From a virus, in the IMG/VR virus record IMGVR_UViG_3300025085_000077, positions 1 to 37,380 of that record: a DNA stretch of 37,380 nucleotides; one strand, written 5' to 3'. This document shows, piece by piece, positions 8,101-17,000 of the stretch. The notes under the pieces are model-generated. The model saw nothing but the letters and a program-made list of their open reading frames with translations, was not told the DNA's origin and searched no databases. Position numbers and translations under genes: made by a program. How positions within the stretch are numbered: the stretch's first letter is position 1; the number at the start of each line of letters is the position of its first letter.

Positions 8101-10320
8101 AGGATTGTCAACTTCTTTAATTTTATTTTTTAATGTTTTTTGTTCAATCATTAAATCTATAAAAGATGATTGATTTTCTTGGCTTACATCTATACGGCTT
8201 AATGCTGTAGAAGAGTTTTGAACATCTCTAGCTCTTTGTTTAATATTATTACCCTGAGCTTCTGTTATAGTTCCTGCTTCTACTTGTTTGTTAATACGAC
8301 TATCTATAACCTGTAAAGAATTTTTTACATTTAATATATCTATTTCACCTTCAGTTGTTAGTGTTTCAGTATTAAATGCTTCGTTTAAATTATTTAAACC
8401 GTATTTTAATAAAACGTTATCAACTTTTCTATTTGCAATTCCATTTTTAACATAATTATTTGCCTGTATAATATTAGTTGGAGAAGAATATAAACCACCA
8501 CCACTCATTCCTAATATAAAAGCATCGGGAACTCCTTGCATAGGGTCTAATCCTTTAAGCAGGTTTTGTGTTATTTGTGTTGCAACTTCTTCAATACCTT
8601 CTCCTACAATACCCGCAGCAGCTCCATATTTTCTTAAAGCAGTTTCGTACATTTCTATAATGCCTTTCCTAAATATTTTAGCCCCTTCTTCTTTACCTTC
8701 TCTTGCGATTATTGTTCTATAACTTTTACCAATAGTTCCTTTACCTATAAGCCCAAACACAGTTTCAGCGCCTGCGACACCTAAAGAAGTAGTCATTATT
8801 TGAAACTCGCTCATAGCAGGATGTTCATCCCTCATTTCTCTTATTTCTTTCCCTGCAAATCCTATAGTACCTGCAGCTAAAAATTGCCCAGTTTTCATAT
8901 AAGCACCACCTACCATCATGGACATAGAAACAGGCATGCTATTAAAAAGCCCTAGTCCAATCTGTTGAAATCCATCCATATAATTCCCAGCGCTAAAGCT
9001 GTCAGATATGCCTTGATTTTCAAAATTTTGCAAACCAAACTCTTGATTTATCAAACCTAGTTTTTCTTGCTCTTCTATGTAATAGTCTAGTATATAATTT
9101 TTAATTCCAAACTCTTCCTTAAACTCTTCAGAATTAACGCCTATATCCCATCCAGTAGCGTCAGCTAACGCGTTTTGTGGCATTGCTGCAATATCGTATA
9201 ATGTTTCAGGTATACTTGCCATATGCTGACCTAAAGTAGTACTTCCTTCTCTTAAGTTATTAAACAAAGCTCCTAGATAGCTCATTTGACTTGCTATTTT
9301 TTTTGCTTCGTCTTTATCTGCTGTATTATAAGCTGGGTTCATACCTAGTTCATACTGAGCATCGTCTGCTAATTTTTTTCTTATAGCAAGCAATTTTTTA
9401 AAATATTCTTTTCCTTCTTTAGTCTTAATATTTAAAGACTTCTCTTCTTTATATGTTGGAGGGTTATTTAAAAAAATAGAAGGTTCTTCAACTATTTCGG
9501 TTACTGTAAATCCAGCTATAATTTCATCAATTTCACTTATTTTTGTGAAAACATCTTTTAAAGACATATTACCAGTAGAATCAGACATACCTTCTATACT
9601 CTTTATATAAGAGAATTTATATGAATCACTTTTAGTGTCTTTAAACTCGTCAAACTTAGGCAGACTGTTAATTGTTCTTTTTTCTTTTTTTTGCCCTGAC
9701 AATTGCTTATCGTATAGCTTTAAAGATTTTGATTGTTTTTCATCTAAATGATCAAATACCTGCGCAACTTTAGCTATTGCATAATTTCCTGTTTGTAATT
9801 TATAGTCTTCTGAATCTGCGGGTTTAGCATAGTAATCAATTGAGCCTGTTTCTTTATTTATTTCATATTTGTAATCGTACTTACCTCTAGGATTGTAAGT
9901 TTCACCTACATCTGCTTTTGTTTTGTAAGATTCAGGTAAACTAAATACAGGTTCTAATCCTACTTTTTGAAAAAATGTTCTATTTTGAAAATCTTTTATA
10001 TCAAAATCGCTTTCTACAGAGTCTAATAAAGGATTGTCTTCACTCGTACCTGGTGTAGCGTTTAACCTTTGCGACAGAGTCGAGTTTTCTAAGGAATCGA
10101 ATATTCCATCCCCAGATATTGATTTCATAAACTCTTCGTTGGACACCGGTTCCGTTTTCCCTGGTGTAGTTGCATCCGTCTCTACAACAGGGTCTATCTT
10201 TACTTCTTCAACAACGTCTTCTGCTGGTTCATTTTTTTTCTTCCAGTCTTTAGTTAAAGCAATTTTTTCTTCTAAAGATATATCAGAGCCTAATGATTGT
10301 ACGTATTCTAATAAGTTCAT
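2119..10320 (-). CDS. Giant 2733-residue multidomain protein, probable internal/ejected virion protein
   Basis: The largest gene, about a fifth of the window. Seen in sequence: an acidic, variable N-terminus (about 1-130); hydrophobic, glycine-rich segments at about 445-530 and 566-588; a zincin motif ASHERLHQIL with H832, E833 and H836, and a candidate third ligand in EEYLTAF (E886/E887); lysine-rich helical stretches; a HAD phosphatase-like domain with FDFDDT (nucleophile-type D1767 and D1769), ILTARP at about 1842-1849 and FADDAVKNV at about 1898; a conserved C-terminal region with hydrophobic segments between about 2197 and 2425; and a duplicated 32-residue motif at 2613-2644 and 2695-2726. 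Giant multidomain phage proteins ('polyvalent' proteins) and the T7 gp16 and N4 gp50 virion proteins are delivered with the DNA. Its place at the end of the structural operon after ejection-protein candidates suggests a similar fate, but that is inference. No RNA polymerase DFDGD motif was seen. Confidence 0.85.
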   Translation of the reverse strand: MNLLEYVQSLGSDISLEEKIALTKDWKKKNEPAEDVVEEVKIDPVVETDATTPGKTEPVSNEEFMKSISGDGIFDSLENSTLSQRLNATPGTSEDNPLLDSVESDFDIKDFQNRTFFQKVGLEPVFSLPESYKTKADVGETYNPRGKYDYKYEINKETGSIDYYAKPADSEDYKLQTGNYAIAKVAQVFDHLDEKQSKSLKLYDKQLSGQKKEKRTINSLPKFDEFKDTKSDSYKFSYIKSIEGMSDSTGNMSLKDVFTKISEIDEIIAGFTVTEIVEEPSIFLNNPPTYKEEKSLNIKTKEGKEYFKKLLAIRKKLADDAQYELGMNPAYNTADKDEAKKIASQMSYLGALFNNLREGSTTLGQHMASIPETLYDIAAMPQNALADATGWDIGVNSEEFKEEFGIKNYILDYYIEEQEKLGLINQEFGLQNFENQGISDSFSAGNYMDGFQQIGLGLFNSMPVSMSMMVGGAYMKTGQFLAAGTIGFAGKEIREMRDEHPAMSEFQIMTTSLGVAGAETVFGLIGKGTIGKSYRTIIAREGKEEGAKIFRKGIIEMYETALRKYGAAAGIVGEGIEEVATQITQNLLKGLDPMQGVPDAFILGMSGGGLYSSPTNIIQANNYVKNGIANRKVDNVLLKYGLNNLNEAFNTETLTTEGEIDILNVKNSLQVIDSRINKQVEAGTITEAQGNNIKQRARDVQNSSTALSRIDVSQENQSSFIDLMIEQKTLKNKIKEVDNPSLTKAETIRLDEINTTLSDLVIASRTQKIEGEIETIEQFAPEGSVFSYDTTKEFVEATGADADADAFIAKDGKIYINKQRAAEVGAITAASHERLHQILRSTFANPENALKLVEQFKKILKPRELAIVQKRIDENYADASPLKQAEEYLTAFSDAIGKGELTWADNLTETFMMLAKPILDIFRAKGYGKLEFRTGRDVYEFIKDYQKNIQQGTQSARAEALSAQSEGITTNEAQESKTTNVDNLAGKYKTDPNSLSANETQNLKEQYTKLGIDALKQWSGKRNVPINNLLSNPDTFKSIESDVLNQFPSIMKNYTPINKATGQPQKLSTYIGNILGRRVGPKLVEDYAKQQSTQSISNDKQKELENIQDTSKATATEIDTDVKLVDNIKINKQPLSVEFKDKVRGFVTKQLEGLDPKSEKFRKQAFKPSKAFVDLIAKDIIGSPKKFREFLNENPTFYKGLNITELIAIDDGRVKKGQPRLFTEVNRRLTKQKDIEKFMMQGRVPYLTTTQQKAGANLYNRLTPKVAAVVNNFFGSTPQNNSNRKRAIAKAIANKFIAEAAPSTEAFKAKPQDVRAKTAEKLQVSQNAKFSKTVENTFQKLGLDEDVDFAPDFRDYNYDYTKTLNKLLEGVKDSEGKPIKRIDMKTDAGRKRFLDFAISSGLTKKLPPMFWRKLAFTSENAFTKAQLKEFKEEGIEVSTIVSADGNLGDLREYTGNLPFKNVIEANEWIAKTRSENGKDIFPKDSDFPAMKSMLTYEGVYSAKGNLENNLNDPAFIKRQDDSIDQLGKLFEMFQNDIMKDANGDVNYEGILFVGALLSSSSYGQGHFLRSAAPFRFYQKGYMETGSSGNRLEHTLPATIVGKYLFKKALDGTVKDSFKNVKKNYFQGPLSVSNDNKLKGTKLNGEAFNYVEQTPENWNMSDNIWARYFNINVGLNAGGINPSDLILAGGKSVYDVHNITSTGVKVDSYSKSSRAKANDLDSDLVPDAIAYDKPVTTQTLINALAKTDEALDKARRLNPRIKKIRVFDFDDTLATSKSMVIVNMPNGSSKKINATQFAKQAADLEANGAKFDFTEFSKVVKGKKGPLFSVAQKIADARGTEDVFILTARPQEAAGPIKAFMKANGIDIPLKNITGLSDGTPQAKAGWMMGKAAEGYNDFYFADDAVKNVKAVEDVLSQVDVKSKVQIAKFSKTKTFDTIVNDMIEDSSGIETYKQYSAARAKTVGANKGKFNFFIPASAEDFTGLLYKMLGKGKRGDAQMAFLKTNLLDPYDKAESAVTQAKIAAANDFKELKNQLKTLPKSLSKPTGIAGFTFSHAVRVAAWTKQGMSIPGLSKKDIKELNDFVKNNDELNTFTNELIVIQKGKPYPKPGTNWLGGNITSDIINGINKVNRAEYQQEWRENVDIIFSEANMNKMEAAYGTRWREAMEDSLRRMKSGSNRPPGGNRVTDGLLDWLNNSVGAVMFLNTRSALLQTISSVNFINWGDNNIVKAGLAFANQKQFWSDFMALMNSDYLVERRNGLKINVSESEIADAVRDSKNKVKSAIALLLSKGFVMTRFADSFAIATGGATFYRNRIKALVAKGMDQKAAEKQAFEDFRQIAEESQQSSNPNRISAQQASGAGRVILAWANTPMQYARIQKRSAQDLINGRGDWKTNVSKIVYYGAIQNLIFNALQQAVFALGFGEDDEEEMDAKKSEKISRIANGMIDSQLKGLGIGGAAVVALKSALMELGKQHAADRSKYEEAVFDLLGFSPPLGSKIQKINSGLRSFSWNMKDIKDKGFSLDNPAYLAGAQIVTGLTNIPLDRVMKKLNSMRGIVSEQSSLWQKVALGLGWSTWDVGLGYYGGFDAAKVLTPEEQAIEDVITMKKETKTQEQVDMLLDLGLTKKEIKALGKEQARVEKIIELQKSETKPEVKTEDVKEEPKPEVKQETKPKKETAERRLRRQFDSIKGENKPEQVKTLLDYGLSKKEIRALQYEKNRVEKILELMYKNKKK
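2143..2238 (-). repeat. C-terminal duplicated motif, copy 2 (residues 2695-2726)
   Basis: Second copy of a 32-residue motif in the giant protein. Its core is LLDYGLSKKEIRAL followed by RVEKILEL. By direct alignment it matches copy 1 at 22 of 32 positions with no gaps. It ends seven residues before the protein's C-terminus and is separated from copy 1 by a proline/lysine/glutamate linker. Confidence 0.85.
2389..2484 (-). repeat. C-terminal duplicated motif, copy 1 (residues 2613-2644)
   Basis: First copy of the 32-residue motif, with core LLDLGLTKKEIKAL followed by RVEKIIEL. The predicted form is a helix-turn-helix pair. A lysine, glutamate and proline-rich linker of about 50 residues follows it. 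Confidence 0.85.
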
Positions 10321-10325
10321 TTAAT

Positions 10326-11426
10326 TTAATTTAAGTTGTTATCATCTAAGAATTTTTGAGCTTCTGCTTTTTTAGCTTCTGATAAATCAAAAACTGCAGC
10401 ATCTTCTTTTACTGAAGGTATTTGGTTTTTAGTAAATTCATTTAGATAATTATTCATAAAGTATTCTTTATATTTTATTCCAAAAATTTCTTTTTTGTCT
10501 TGAGATAAAGGTAAATCTATTTCGTATAACCAGCTGGAACCTGCTGCATTAGCATTCTGAGCCATTTGAGCATCCTCACTGACACTTGTATCTTTAGATA
10601 TATAAACGTTCCATGCGGCTACTACATCTTGCTCAGAGCTCATTAAACCAGCAACCTCAGCGTTTATAAAAGGCGTTACTTTCTTTTCGATCTTATCCAT
10701 GTCAAACTTAAGTATGTTTCTTCCTTTGCCATTTCCTAAATCAATAACTTCGTAATCAAAACTGCCATCTGCATTTTTCATTACAAATTCTTCGCTTATT
10801 TTAGCATTACCTTTTAGTTCTTTATTTTCATTAATCATTTCTTGCATAAACAATCCAGTTTCTGGCAAAAGCTTTAGCATGTCTTTCCCTATATCCGGTG
10901 TTGGCGCTACTAATGATGTATCTGAATCAATCAATGCTTTTAATGAAGCACTGTTTATAATTAAAGGTGATGCAAAAGCAGGTCCCATAAATGTTATTTG
11001 TTGGGTACCATTAGCCATTAAATCCAAATATGCGCTATAACCATCAGATAAAGAAAAGCCAGGTTTACCAGTCATTAGACTATTAGCTGCAGTATATGCA
11101 TAATTATTGTTAGGATCAAAATTTGATTGCTCGGTTACGCTTAGTTCAGATATAAGAGAAGCTAAAAAATCTAACGAAGCTTGAGGTGCTTCTTGCAAAT
11201 ATTTTAATTGTGCTAATTCAACTTTGCAATCTTCAGACATGCACGCATTTGATTCTATTGCTATTTTTAATTTAGCATAGTGAATACCTGCTCCTCTGTA
11301 TGCGTTGTCAAGCAATTGAAAATTATAATCGCTAGGGTTAGATACAAAGTCTTTATTATAAGCAATAGCATTACTTTGATTAAATTGCCTTAAATATAGA
11401 TTTTTTAATAAATTTTCGTTTTCCAT
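10326..11426 (-). CDS. Probable virion protein, function unknown
   Basis: A 366-residue protein without recognisable enzymatic motifs, signal peptide or membrane segment. It begins MENENLLKNLYLRQFNQSNA. Two cysteines, in ACMSEDCKVE at about residues 61-67, might form a disulfide or be incidental. The middle is rich in serine, alanine and leucine, and the last 30 residues are acidic and helical (EAKKAEAQKFLDDNN). It starts 13 bases after the stop of the ejection-protein candidate and ends 5 bases before the giant gene. Podoviruses commonly encode two or three ejection proteins in this order, so an internal virion role is the best guess, resting on position only. Confidence 0.75.
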   Translation of the reverse strand: MENENLLKNLYLRQFNQSNAIAYNKDFVSNPSDYNFQLLDNAYRGAGIHYAKLKIAIESNACMSEDCKVELAQLKYLQEAPQASLDFLASLISELSVTEQSNFDPNNNYAYTAANSLMTGKPGFSLSDGYSAYLDLMANGTQQITFMGPAFASPLIINSASLKALIDSDTSLVAPTPDIGKDMLKLLPETGLFMQEMINENKELKGNAKISEEFVMKNADGSFDYEVIDLGNGKGRNILKFDMDKIEKKVTPFINAEVAGLMSSEQDVVAAWNVYISKDTSVSEDAQMAQNANAAGSSWLYEIDLPLSQDKKEIFGIKYKEYFMNNYLNEFTKNQIPSVKEDAAVFDLSEAKKAEAQKFLDDNNLN

Positions 11427-11439
11427 TATTTTTTTATTA

Positions 11440-12105
11440 CTATGATTGAGCCGCCATATATCCTCCGGCTATTTGTCCTAAGCTTCCAAAAGCTCCAGTA
11501 ATTGCACCTGTTTTATCTGACGCTGCTTGCGCTTCAGCTTGTCTAGCTTGGCCTAACATTGCAGCTGTTCTATCTAATTGTTGTAATTCTCTACCTTCTC
11601 TAGTACTAAACATAAATTGCTCGCCTGCAACATCTGCTTGCTGCACTCTCTGTGCTTCTGCCATTTTTTGTTGTTGCATAGCTTGCTCGCCTGCTGCCAT
11701 TTTGTCCTGGTTAGATTTTTCTTGAGATTCAATACTAGCTGCAACTCCTTTTTTAGATCTTAATGCTGCTTGAGCCAACGCTGTAGCCCCTCCAGCACTT
11801 GCCCCAGTAGCTCTCATAGTGTCTAAAGTATTTGCTAAGGATATGTCTGCTTCTTCTATTTGCATTTCAGCAGCTCCAGTGGCTACAGATAAATTAGCGA
11901 AAGGGTTACTTATCATGCTACTAAGATCTGTAATGCCTGCATAAGGATTAATTATCTCTTGTCTATTATTTTCTAGCTCTTCTAGCTTTCCTTGTAGTTT
12001 AAGCCTTTCTTTTCTAGCAGCCCTTCTTTTTTTGTCAGCAGCGCTAGCCCCGAAAATTCCTCCAGCTATACTTGCTACACCGCCTATTATTGCAGTTGTT
12101 AACAT
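11440..12105 (-). CDS. Ejection (internal virion) protein candidate, T7 gp14/P22 gp7 type
   Basis: A 221-residue, alanine- and glutamine-rich protein. The N-terminus, MLTTAIIGGVASIAGGIFGA, is a glycine-rich hydrophobic helix followed at once by a basic stretch (KKRRAARKERLK). The middle is a long predicted coiled coil rich in alanine, glutamine and glutamate, and the C-terminus returns to a small-residue hydrophobic segment (ITGAFGSLGQIAGGYMAAQS). This plan resembles internal core proteins that podoviruses inject to form the DNA channel (T7 gp14, P22 gp7). The resemblance is architectural, not a sequence match I can prove. An A-rich leader (AAAAATAAAAACATATG) supports the start. Confidence 0.7.
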   Translation of the reverse strand: MLTTAIIGGVASIAGGIFGASAADKKRRAARKERLKLQGKLEELENNRQEIINPYAGITDLSSMISNPFANLSVATGAAEMQIEEADISLANTLDTMRATGASAGGATALAQAALRSKKGVAASIESQEKSNQDKMAAGEQAMQQQKMAEAQRVQQADVAGEQFMFSTREGRELQQLDRTAAMLGQARQAEAQAASDKTGAITGAFGSLGQIAGGYMAAQS

Positions 12106-12117
12106 ATGTTTTTATTT

Positions 12118-14019
12118 TTAATATCCATTATTCATTATATAAGAACTCTCGACAGAGAACAATTGTTTTTCACCGCCTGGTTCTGTAGTTGTGTCAGTTG
12201 AAAAAGTACCTAATGCATAAAAGCCTTTAATACCACTTATTGATTCTCCCCATATAACTTCGCCGCTAGATGCTGGAGTAAAGTTTCTTAAATTACCAAC
12301 ATATTTGTTTTCTTTACGATCAAACCCAGCATGAAAAGCTGGATATGCAGGATTTTCAGTATTAAAAACACTTAAATAATCCGCTCTACTAGTTGTACTG
12401 CTAAATGTTAAAACTGTATTAACAGCAACATTTGGGGATGCAACACTAGTTGTAAGTACGTAAAAATCATTAAACACAAGTTGATAGCCTGCATTAATTG
12501 AAATAGCATTGTTTGTAACTAACGCCCCTGTTGTGTTATTATAAGACACTACAAATGTGCCTGACGGTATTATTGATTGCGGAGCTAAAACCAATGTTCC
12601 AGGGGGTATTACTTGCGGAACGCCAGAAATAACAGTATTTACTGTATTGCTATTAGTTACAGTTACATAGCCGGCAACTCCAGTAATATTAGATACATTA
12701 GTAGAAATAGGTACATTAACTCCAGAAATATTTGAATTATTTAATGGTTCTTTCAATGCAGTTATTAGAAACTGCGTTGCGCTAATTACTTGACTAACTG
12801 TGCCTACAGATTGAACATCTATATATTCTCCTTCGTAATAGCTGTATAAAGAAGGGAATTGGCTAGTCGCAGTTGTTAAATTCGTTAAATCGTTTTGAGA
12901 GCTCCATGTAATAGCAGGACTTGTGTCAGCTCCTGTTGGATCTGATATTAAAGAACTTAAACCCCACCCGTTCGCACCTTCGTAACTAATAGTTTTAAAT
13001 GTTTTTGAATTAGCAGGAGCTGCATTAAATGCTACAGTTACCGTACTAGGGTAATCACTTCCATAAAAATTACCTCTTTTTGCTGAAGGGTGTTCAAATG
13101 GATCGGCATATTGTTCCCATATTTTTCCGTTTTTTACAGTATAAAAATTATTTTTAATACTAAACATTTGTTCCGGTTCAAAAGAAAAGAAGCTTACCCA
13201 TCCTTTAGCTTGCTCGTCAAAAGATAGCGTATTATATGTTGTAGTTGTGCTATCTTGCAATGAAATTACATATTGATTATTATGTATATCATATGCTCCT
13301 ATTGCTTTTCCACCACTAGTACTTATTCTGTTTAAGTCGTCTCTAAAGAAATCTCTCATGCCATAAATAGAAATTTCTTCAATGCCATTTAAGCTAAGAC
13401 GCAGCATTGCATTATTATTTCGATCTGAAAAGTATTTTTGATAGCCGTATGCAGCAAAGCTTTCTGGGTTTTTACTTATTCCAAACTCTCCAGCATAAGG
13501 TTGTATAACTCCTATTACTAAATTACTAGCAGTAACAGCCCCACCGCCTTCAGCGTTGTATATTGCATCTTTATCTATTAAGGCTCTACTTACTTTTAAT
13601 TCTTGAAATATAATTAAATTAGTATCAGCTGCATATAATTTTTGTATTGATGCATTTGCAGGATCTGCAGTTTTTGTTATATCTTCGCCGACTGAAAATA
13701 CATTTGTTTGATTTACACCTGTTCTTGAATTAAATATACCAGAGTATATAAGAGAGCTTTTTCTATAAGAACCAACTCTTTCGTCTTCTACTATATATGC
13801 TTTTACTCCAAAATCAACTGTTGTATTATTGTAACCGCCTCTTATTCTAGATTCTTCTATAGCATAATTATTGGTGCTGGCAGTACTGCTTACAACGGGA
13901 TAAGCACCTGGTACAGTAGTCGGCACGCCAAACGATCCATTCCATATTGGCTCATCATCGCTAATTGTCTTTTTTAATATAAAAGTGTTAAAGTATTTAA
14001 CTTCAATTACTGCTCCCAT
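12118..14019 (-). CDS. Tail protein, crAss-like tail hub/stabilization type (633 residues)
   Basis: A beta-rich protein low in lysine and cysteine and high in serine, threonine, asparagine and glycine, as expected for a virion tail component. The N-terminal 330 residues look like a beta-propeller or stacked sheets, with repeated hydrophobic/aromatic strands such as NNQYVISLQD and GKIWEQYADPF. Residues about 400-540 contain fibre-like repeats (ISATQFLITALKEP, GTLVLAPQSIIPSGTFVV), and the C-terminus includes FHAGFDRKENKYVGNLRN and ends SSYIMNNGY. crAss-like phages carry related-looking tail hub or stabilization proteins after the ring proteins. It could be a nozzle or tail-hub subunit; the exact role is inferred from order and composition. 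Confidence 0.75.
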   Translation of the reverse strand: MGAVIEVKYFNTFILKKTISDDEPIWNGSFGVPTTVPGAYPVVSSTASTNNYAIEESRIRGGYNNTTVDFGVKAYIVEDERVGSYRKSSLIYSGIFNSRTGVNQTNVFSVGEDITKTADPANASIQKLYAADTNLIIFQELKVSRALIDKDAIYNAEGGGAVTASNLVIGVIQPYAGEFGISKNPESFAAYGYQKYFSDRNNNAMLRLSLNGIEEISIYGMRDFFRDDLNRISTSGGKAIGAYDIHNNQYVISLQDSTTTTYNTLSFDEQAKGWVSFFSFEPEQMFSIKNNFYTVKNGKIWEQYADPFEHPSAKRGNFYGSDYPSTVTVAFNAAPANSKTFKTISYEGANGWGLSSLISDPTGADTSPAITWSSQNDLTNLTTATSQFPSLYSYYEGEYIDVQSVGTVSQVISATQFLITALKEPLNNSNISGVNVPISTNVSNITGVAGYVTVTNSNTVNTVISGVPQVIPPGTLVLAPQSIIPSGTFVVSYNNTTGALVTNNAISINAGYQLVFNDFYVLTTSVASPNVAVNTVLTFSSTTSRADYLSVFNTENPAYPAFHAGFDRKENKYVGNLRNFTPASSGEVIWGESISGIKGFYALGTFSTDTTTEPGGEKQLFSVESSYIMNNGY

Positions 14020-14059
14020 TGTTTAATTATTACTTATTTTTGTATTAAATTACACATGC

Positions 14060-17000
14060 TTAAATAGAAAACACGTAGTTTGAAACAGGTGGATTTAAAG
14101 GCACGCCTGTACCAGTACCTGCTGTAACCGCTATAGAGGTTTGATAATTTTGATTTTGTGCATTAGTTCCTGTGTTTCCATCTAAAGAAGCGCACGGCAT
14201 TGATAAAAGTATAGATCTTGAGCCAGTAGTTACTTCAACGCCAGGGCCATTGTTTATGTCATCCCATAGATACCCAAAATCAAAGCCACCAGAACAATTG
14301 CCTGGTCCTTGTAAAACTATGTTTGTGCCTCCTGCAGCCGATACACAATCTTGCCATGAAGGGAAAGATTCTTCTCCATTTGAATTACCTTTCCAAATCC
14401 AAAAACCGTTTGCTCCATTACCTCCAAAAGTAGGTGATAGCCCGCCTGGGTCTAGAATACTAACAATTATATATTTTCTTATTATAACTTCAAGCCCTGT
14501 GTTTGGTTGAGGAGTAGCAGTTACTGTATATTCTCGTACCCCGTAAGGTGCATCTCCAAACTGAGACGCTGGCGGAGTTGTTCTAATTTTTAATCCAGTG
14601 TTAACAGTTACAGCACAAACCTCGAAATCGGATGGATCATGCAATTTTAAATTGACAGTATAAACATCTGCAGGCATTGCATTGTTTTGATATCCTGTAT
14701 TAAGCAAATTAACTTCACCGTTGCCATGCAGGCCTTGTGTCATTTGTCCATTATTTGATAATTGAAAATATTGATCAGCACTATTTCCTGAGCTATCAGT
14801 AACACTTACTATTTCACAATATAAATCTCTCCATCTTTGTAGATTTTGGCTAGAGCCAAATAAATCGTTTACATTAAAACCAGCTCCGTTTACACCTTGT
14901 ATTGTAGTTATTAATTCTTCATTTGCACTTCCTGTATAGATAGGACCTATAGGACAATTATTCCAATTAGGCGTATCAAATACATATATTAAATCGCCTT
15001 TTGTTACATTTACGCCAGTGCCACTTACTTTTAAATAATTAGGTGTCCAGAATTGAAGAGCGTCTCCAATGCCCTCACCTGTAAAAGCAAATCCAGTACC
15101 TGCGTGAGTTGTAGTTATACTGTTACTAAATGTTGCTGTTTTAGTATTTGATCCTCCTGATCCATTTGCAAATCCTACAACGTAAGTTCCTGCAGGTATA
15201 CTACTGTTAGATTGCGTTGTAAAATCAGGATCAAATGCAACCAAATTAAAGTTTGCTATAGTGTTAGTGGTTCCAATCTGCCAGCTATTAATGCTAAACG
15301 TTATTGTAGTTCCTGTTTGAGTCGAGCCTGTAGGAAAAGGAACTGCAGAAATAGGATTATTTGGAAAGCCTACAACACCTTGCAAGTTTGGAGGAGTGGT
15401 AAACGCTGTTCCGATAGTTGTTAGGTTTGATGGAAAAGCTCCAGGATTTGTGTTGTTATAAACTTTAAATCCAGCAATTATATTGCCAGCGGAAGGTCCT
15501 TCGTCATATACATCTATTTTAGTTACGTTAGATTGAGTACGTAAAGCTTTAAAACTAGTACCTTCCCATGTATAAAAATACGGCTGCACATTACCTAATA
15601 CAACTTCTCTTTCAAATAATGTTTCTAAATTATTTACAGTTGCACTAAACTTAAATGTAAACGTATGTAAAAGAGCATCTTCACCAAAATAAATATTTCT
15701 TACAAATCCATCGGCTATTTTTATATTATAAAGGCCACTACTTCCTACTTCCGCAAAACTAAATACAGGTGTCACAGTGCTTCCGTTTAAATAAATAGTT
15801 TGCACGTCTTCGCCATATCCATTAAGTACAGCGTCTAAAGACAAAGGCCCTACACCGCTTGTAATCGGTTGTTCAAAATTATCAACTAATCCAAAAGGAG
15901 CCACTGTAATGTTAGGGTATACCCCTGAAGTAGGCCTTAAGTCTTCTTTAAAAACACTAGTATTAAAAGGAGCTAAACTTCCTGCCGCTACTCCGCTTGT
16001 GTTTTCATTTAATATTATATTATTAATATCTTGTATAATGCCAGTTGTTGATGATTCCCAAAAAATATCTAAAAGACTTTGTACAGGTTCTGTTTCATAT
16101 ACAGCTAAATATTGTAATCCTGGTTTTAATGAACTTGAAATAGTTATAGCATCGCCTTCGTTAAAAGCAACTGCTTGATCTACAACTAATTGAGCAGGGT
16201 TTGTAAAAGTTACTTGTGTGTTTATAAGTACACTAGCCGCTTGGTTCATGGTGGCTTCATTTCCATCAATATTTGTTATAACAGTTCCAGAAGCTATACC
16301 TGCTCCTGTAAGAACTTGACCTACTATACCCTTGCCAAGCTGAGGCAGCGCGTTTGCAAAAGTTAAAACTAACCCAGTGCTACCCGCGGAGACTTGAAGA
16401 GATCCAGGAGAAGACGCCCCTGTGAAAGGGCTAGTTCCTGAAGTTATTAAATCTTCTGGGAACCCAGGACCAGTTACAGAATCACCTGGCCCAATTCCAG
16501 CAGGATTGCCTGAAACATTATAAAGTCTTATAGTACTTGAAGAGTCATTTAATGCTGCAAAACCACTAACTGCAGTATAATTTAAGTTAGCTGATTGTCC
16601 TATAGTATTAGCTGTACTTATTCTAGCTATATAAGGATTAGAAGTATATGTATAAAATTGAGGAAAATAATTTGGCGTCGGAGGATCTAAAGGATTGTAA
16701 TCGAATAAATCGTTCATAGGTGAAATAGTAATAGCAATATCAAATTCTCTTCCAGGGTAGTATTGTAAATTACTAAGGCCAAAATTATTAGTATTAATTA
16801 GCGTAGGAGAGTTTTCAACTCTACCATATAGTTTAATAGAACTTCTAAATTGATCTTGTGTAGGACCTACTTCGTTTAAATCTCTAGGTATCTTGTTAAT
16901 GTTATCACTTGTTAATACTACGTGAGATGTTTGTCCTATTTCTAAACTTAAATCTTCTGGATAGCCAGACATTATACCCGGTAAGTAAACGTTGTAATAT

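Noticed and set aside
2119-10320. Virion RNA polymerase in the giant protein, as in crAss-like or N4 phages
   Set aside because: No DFDGD-type motif or other recognisable RNA polymerase motif was found in reading the 2733 residues.
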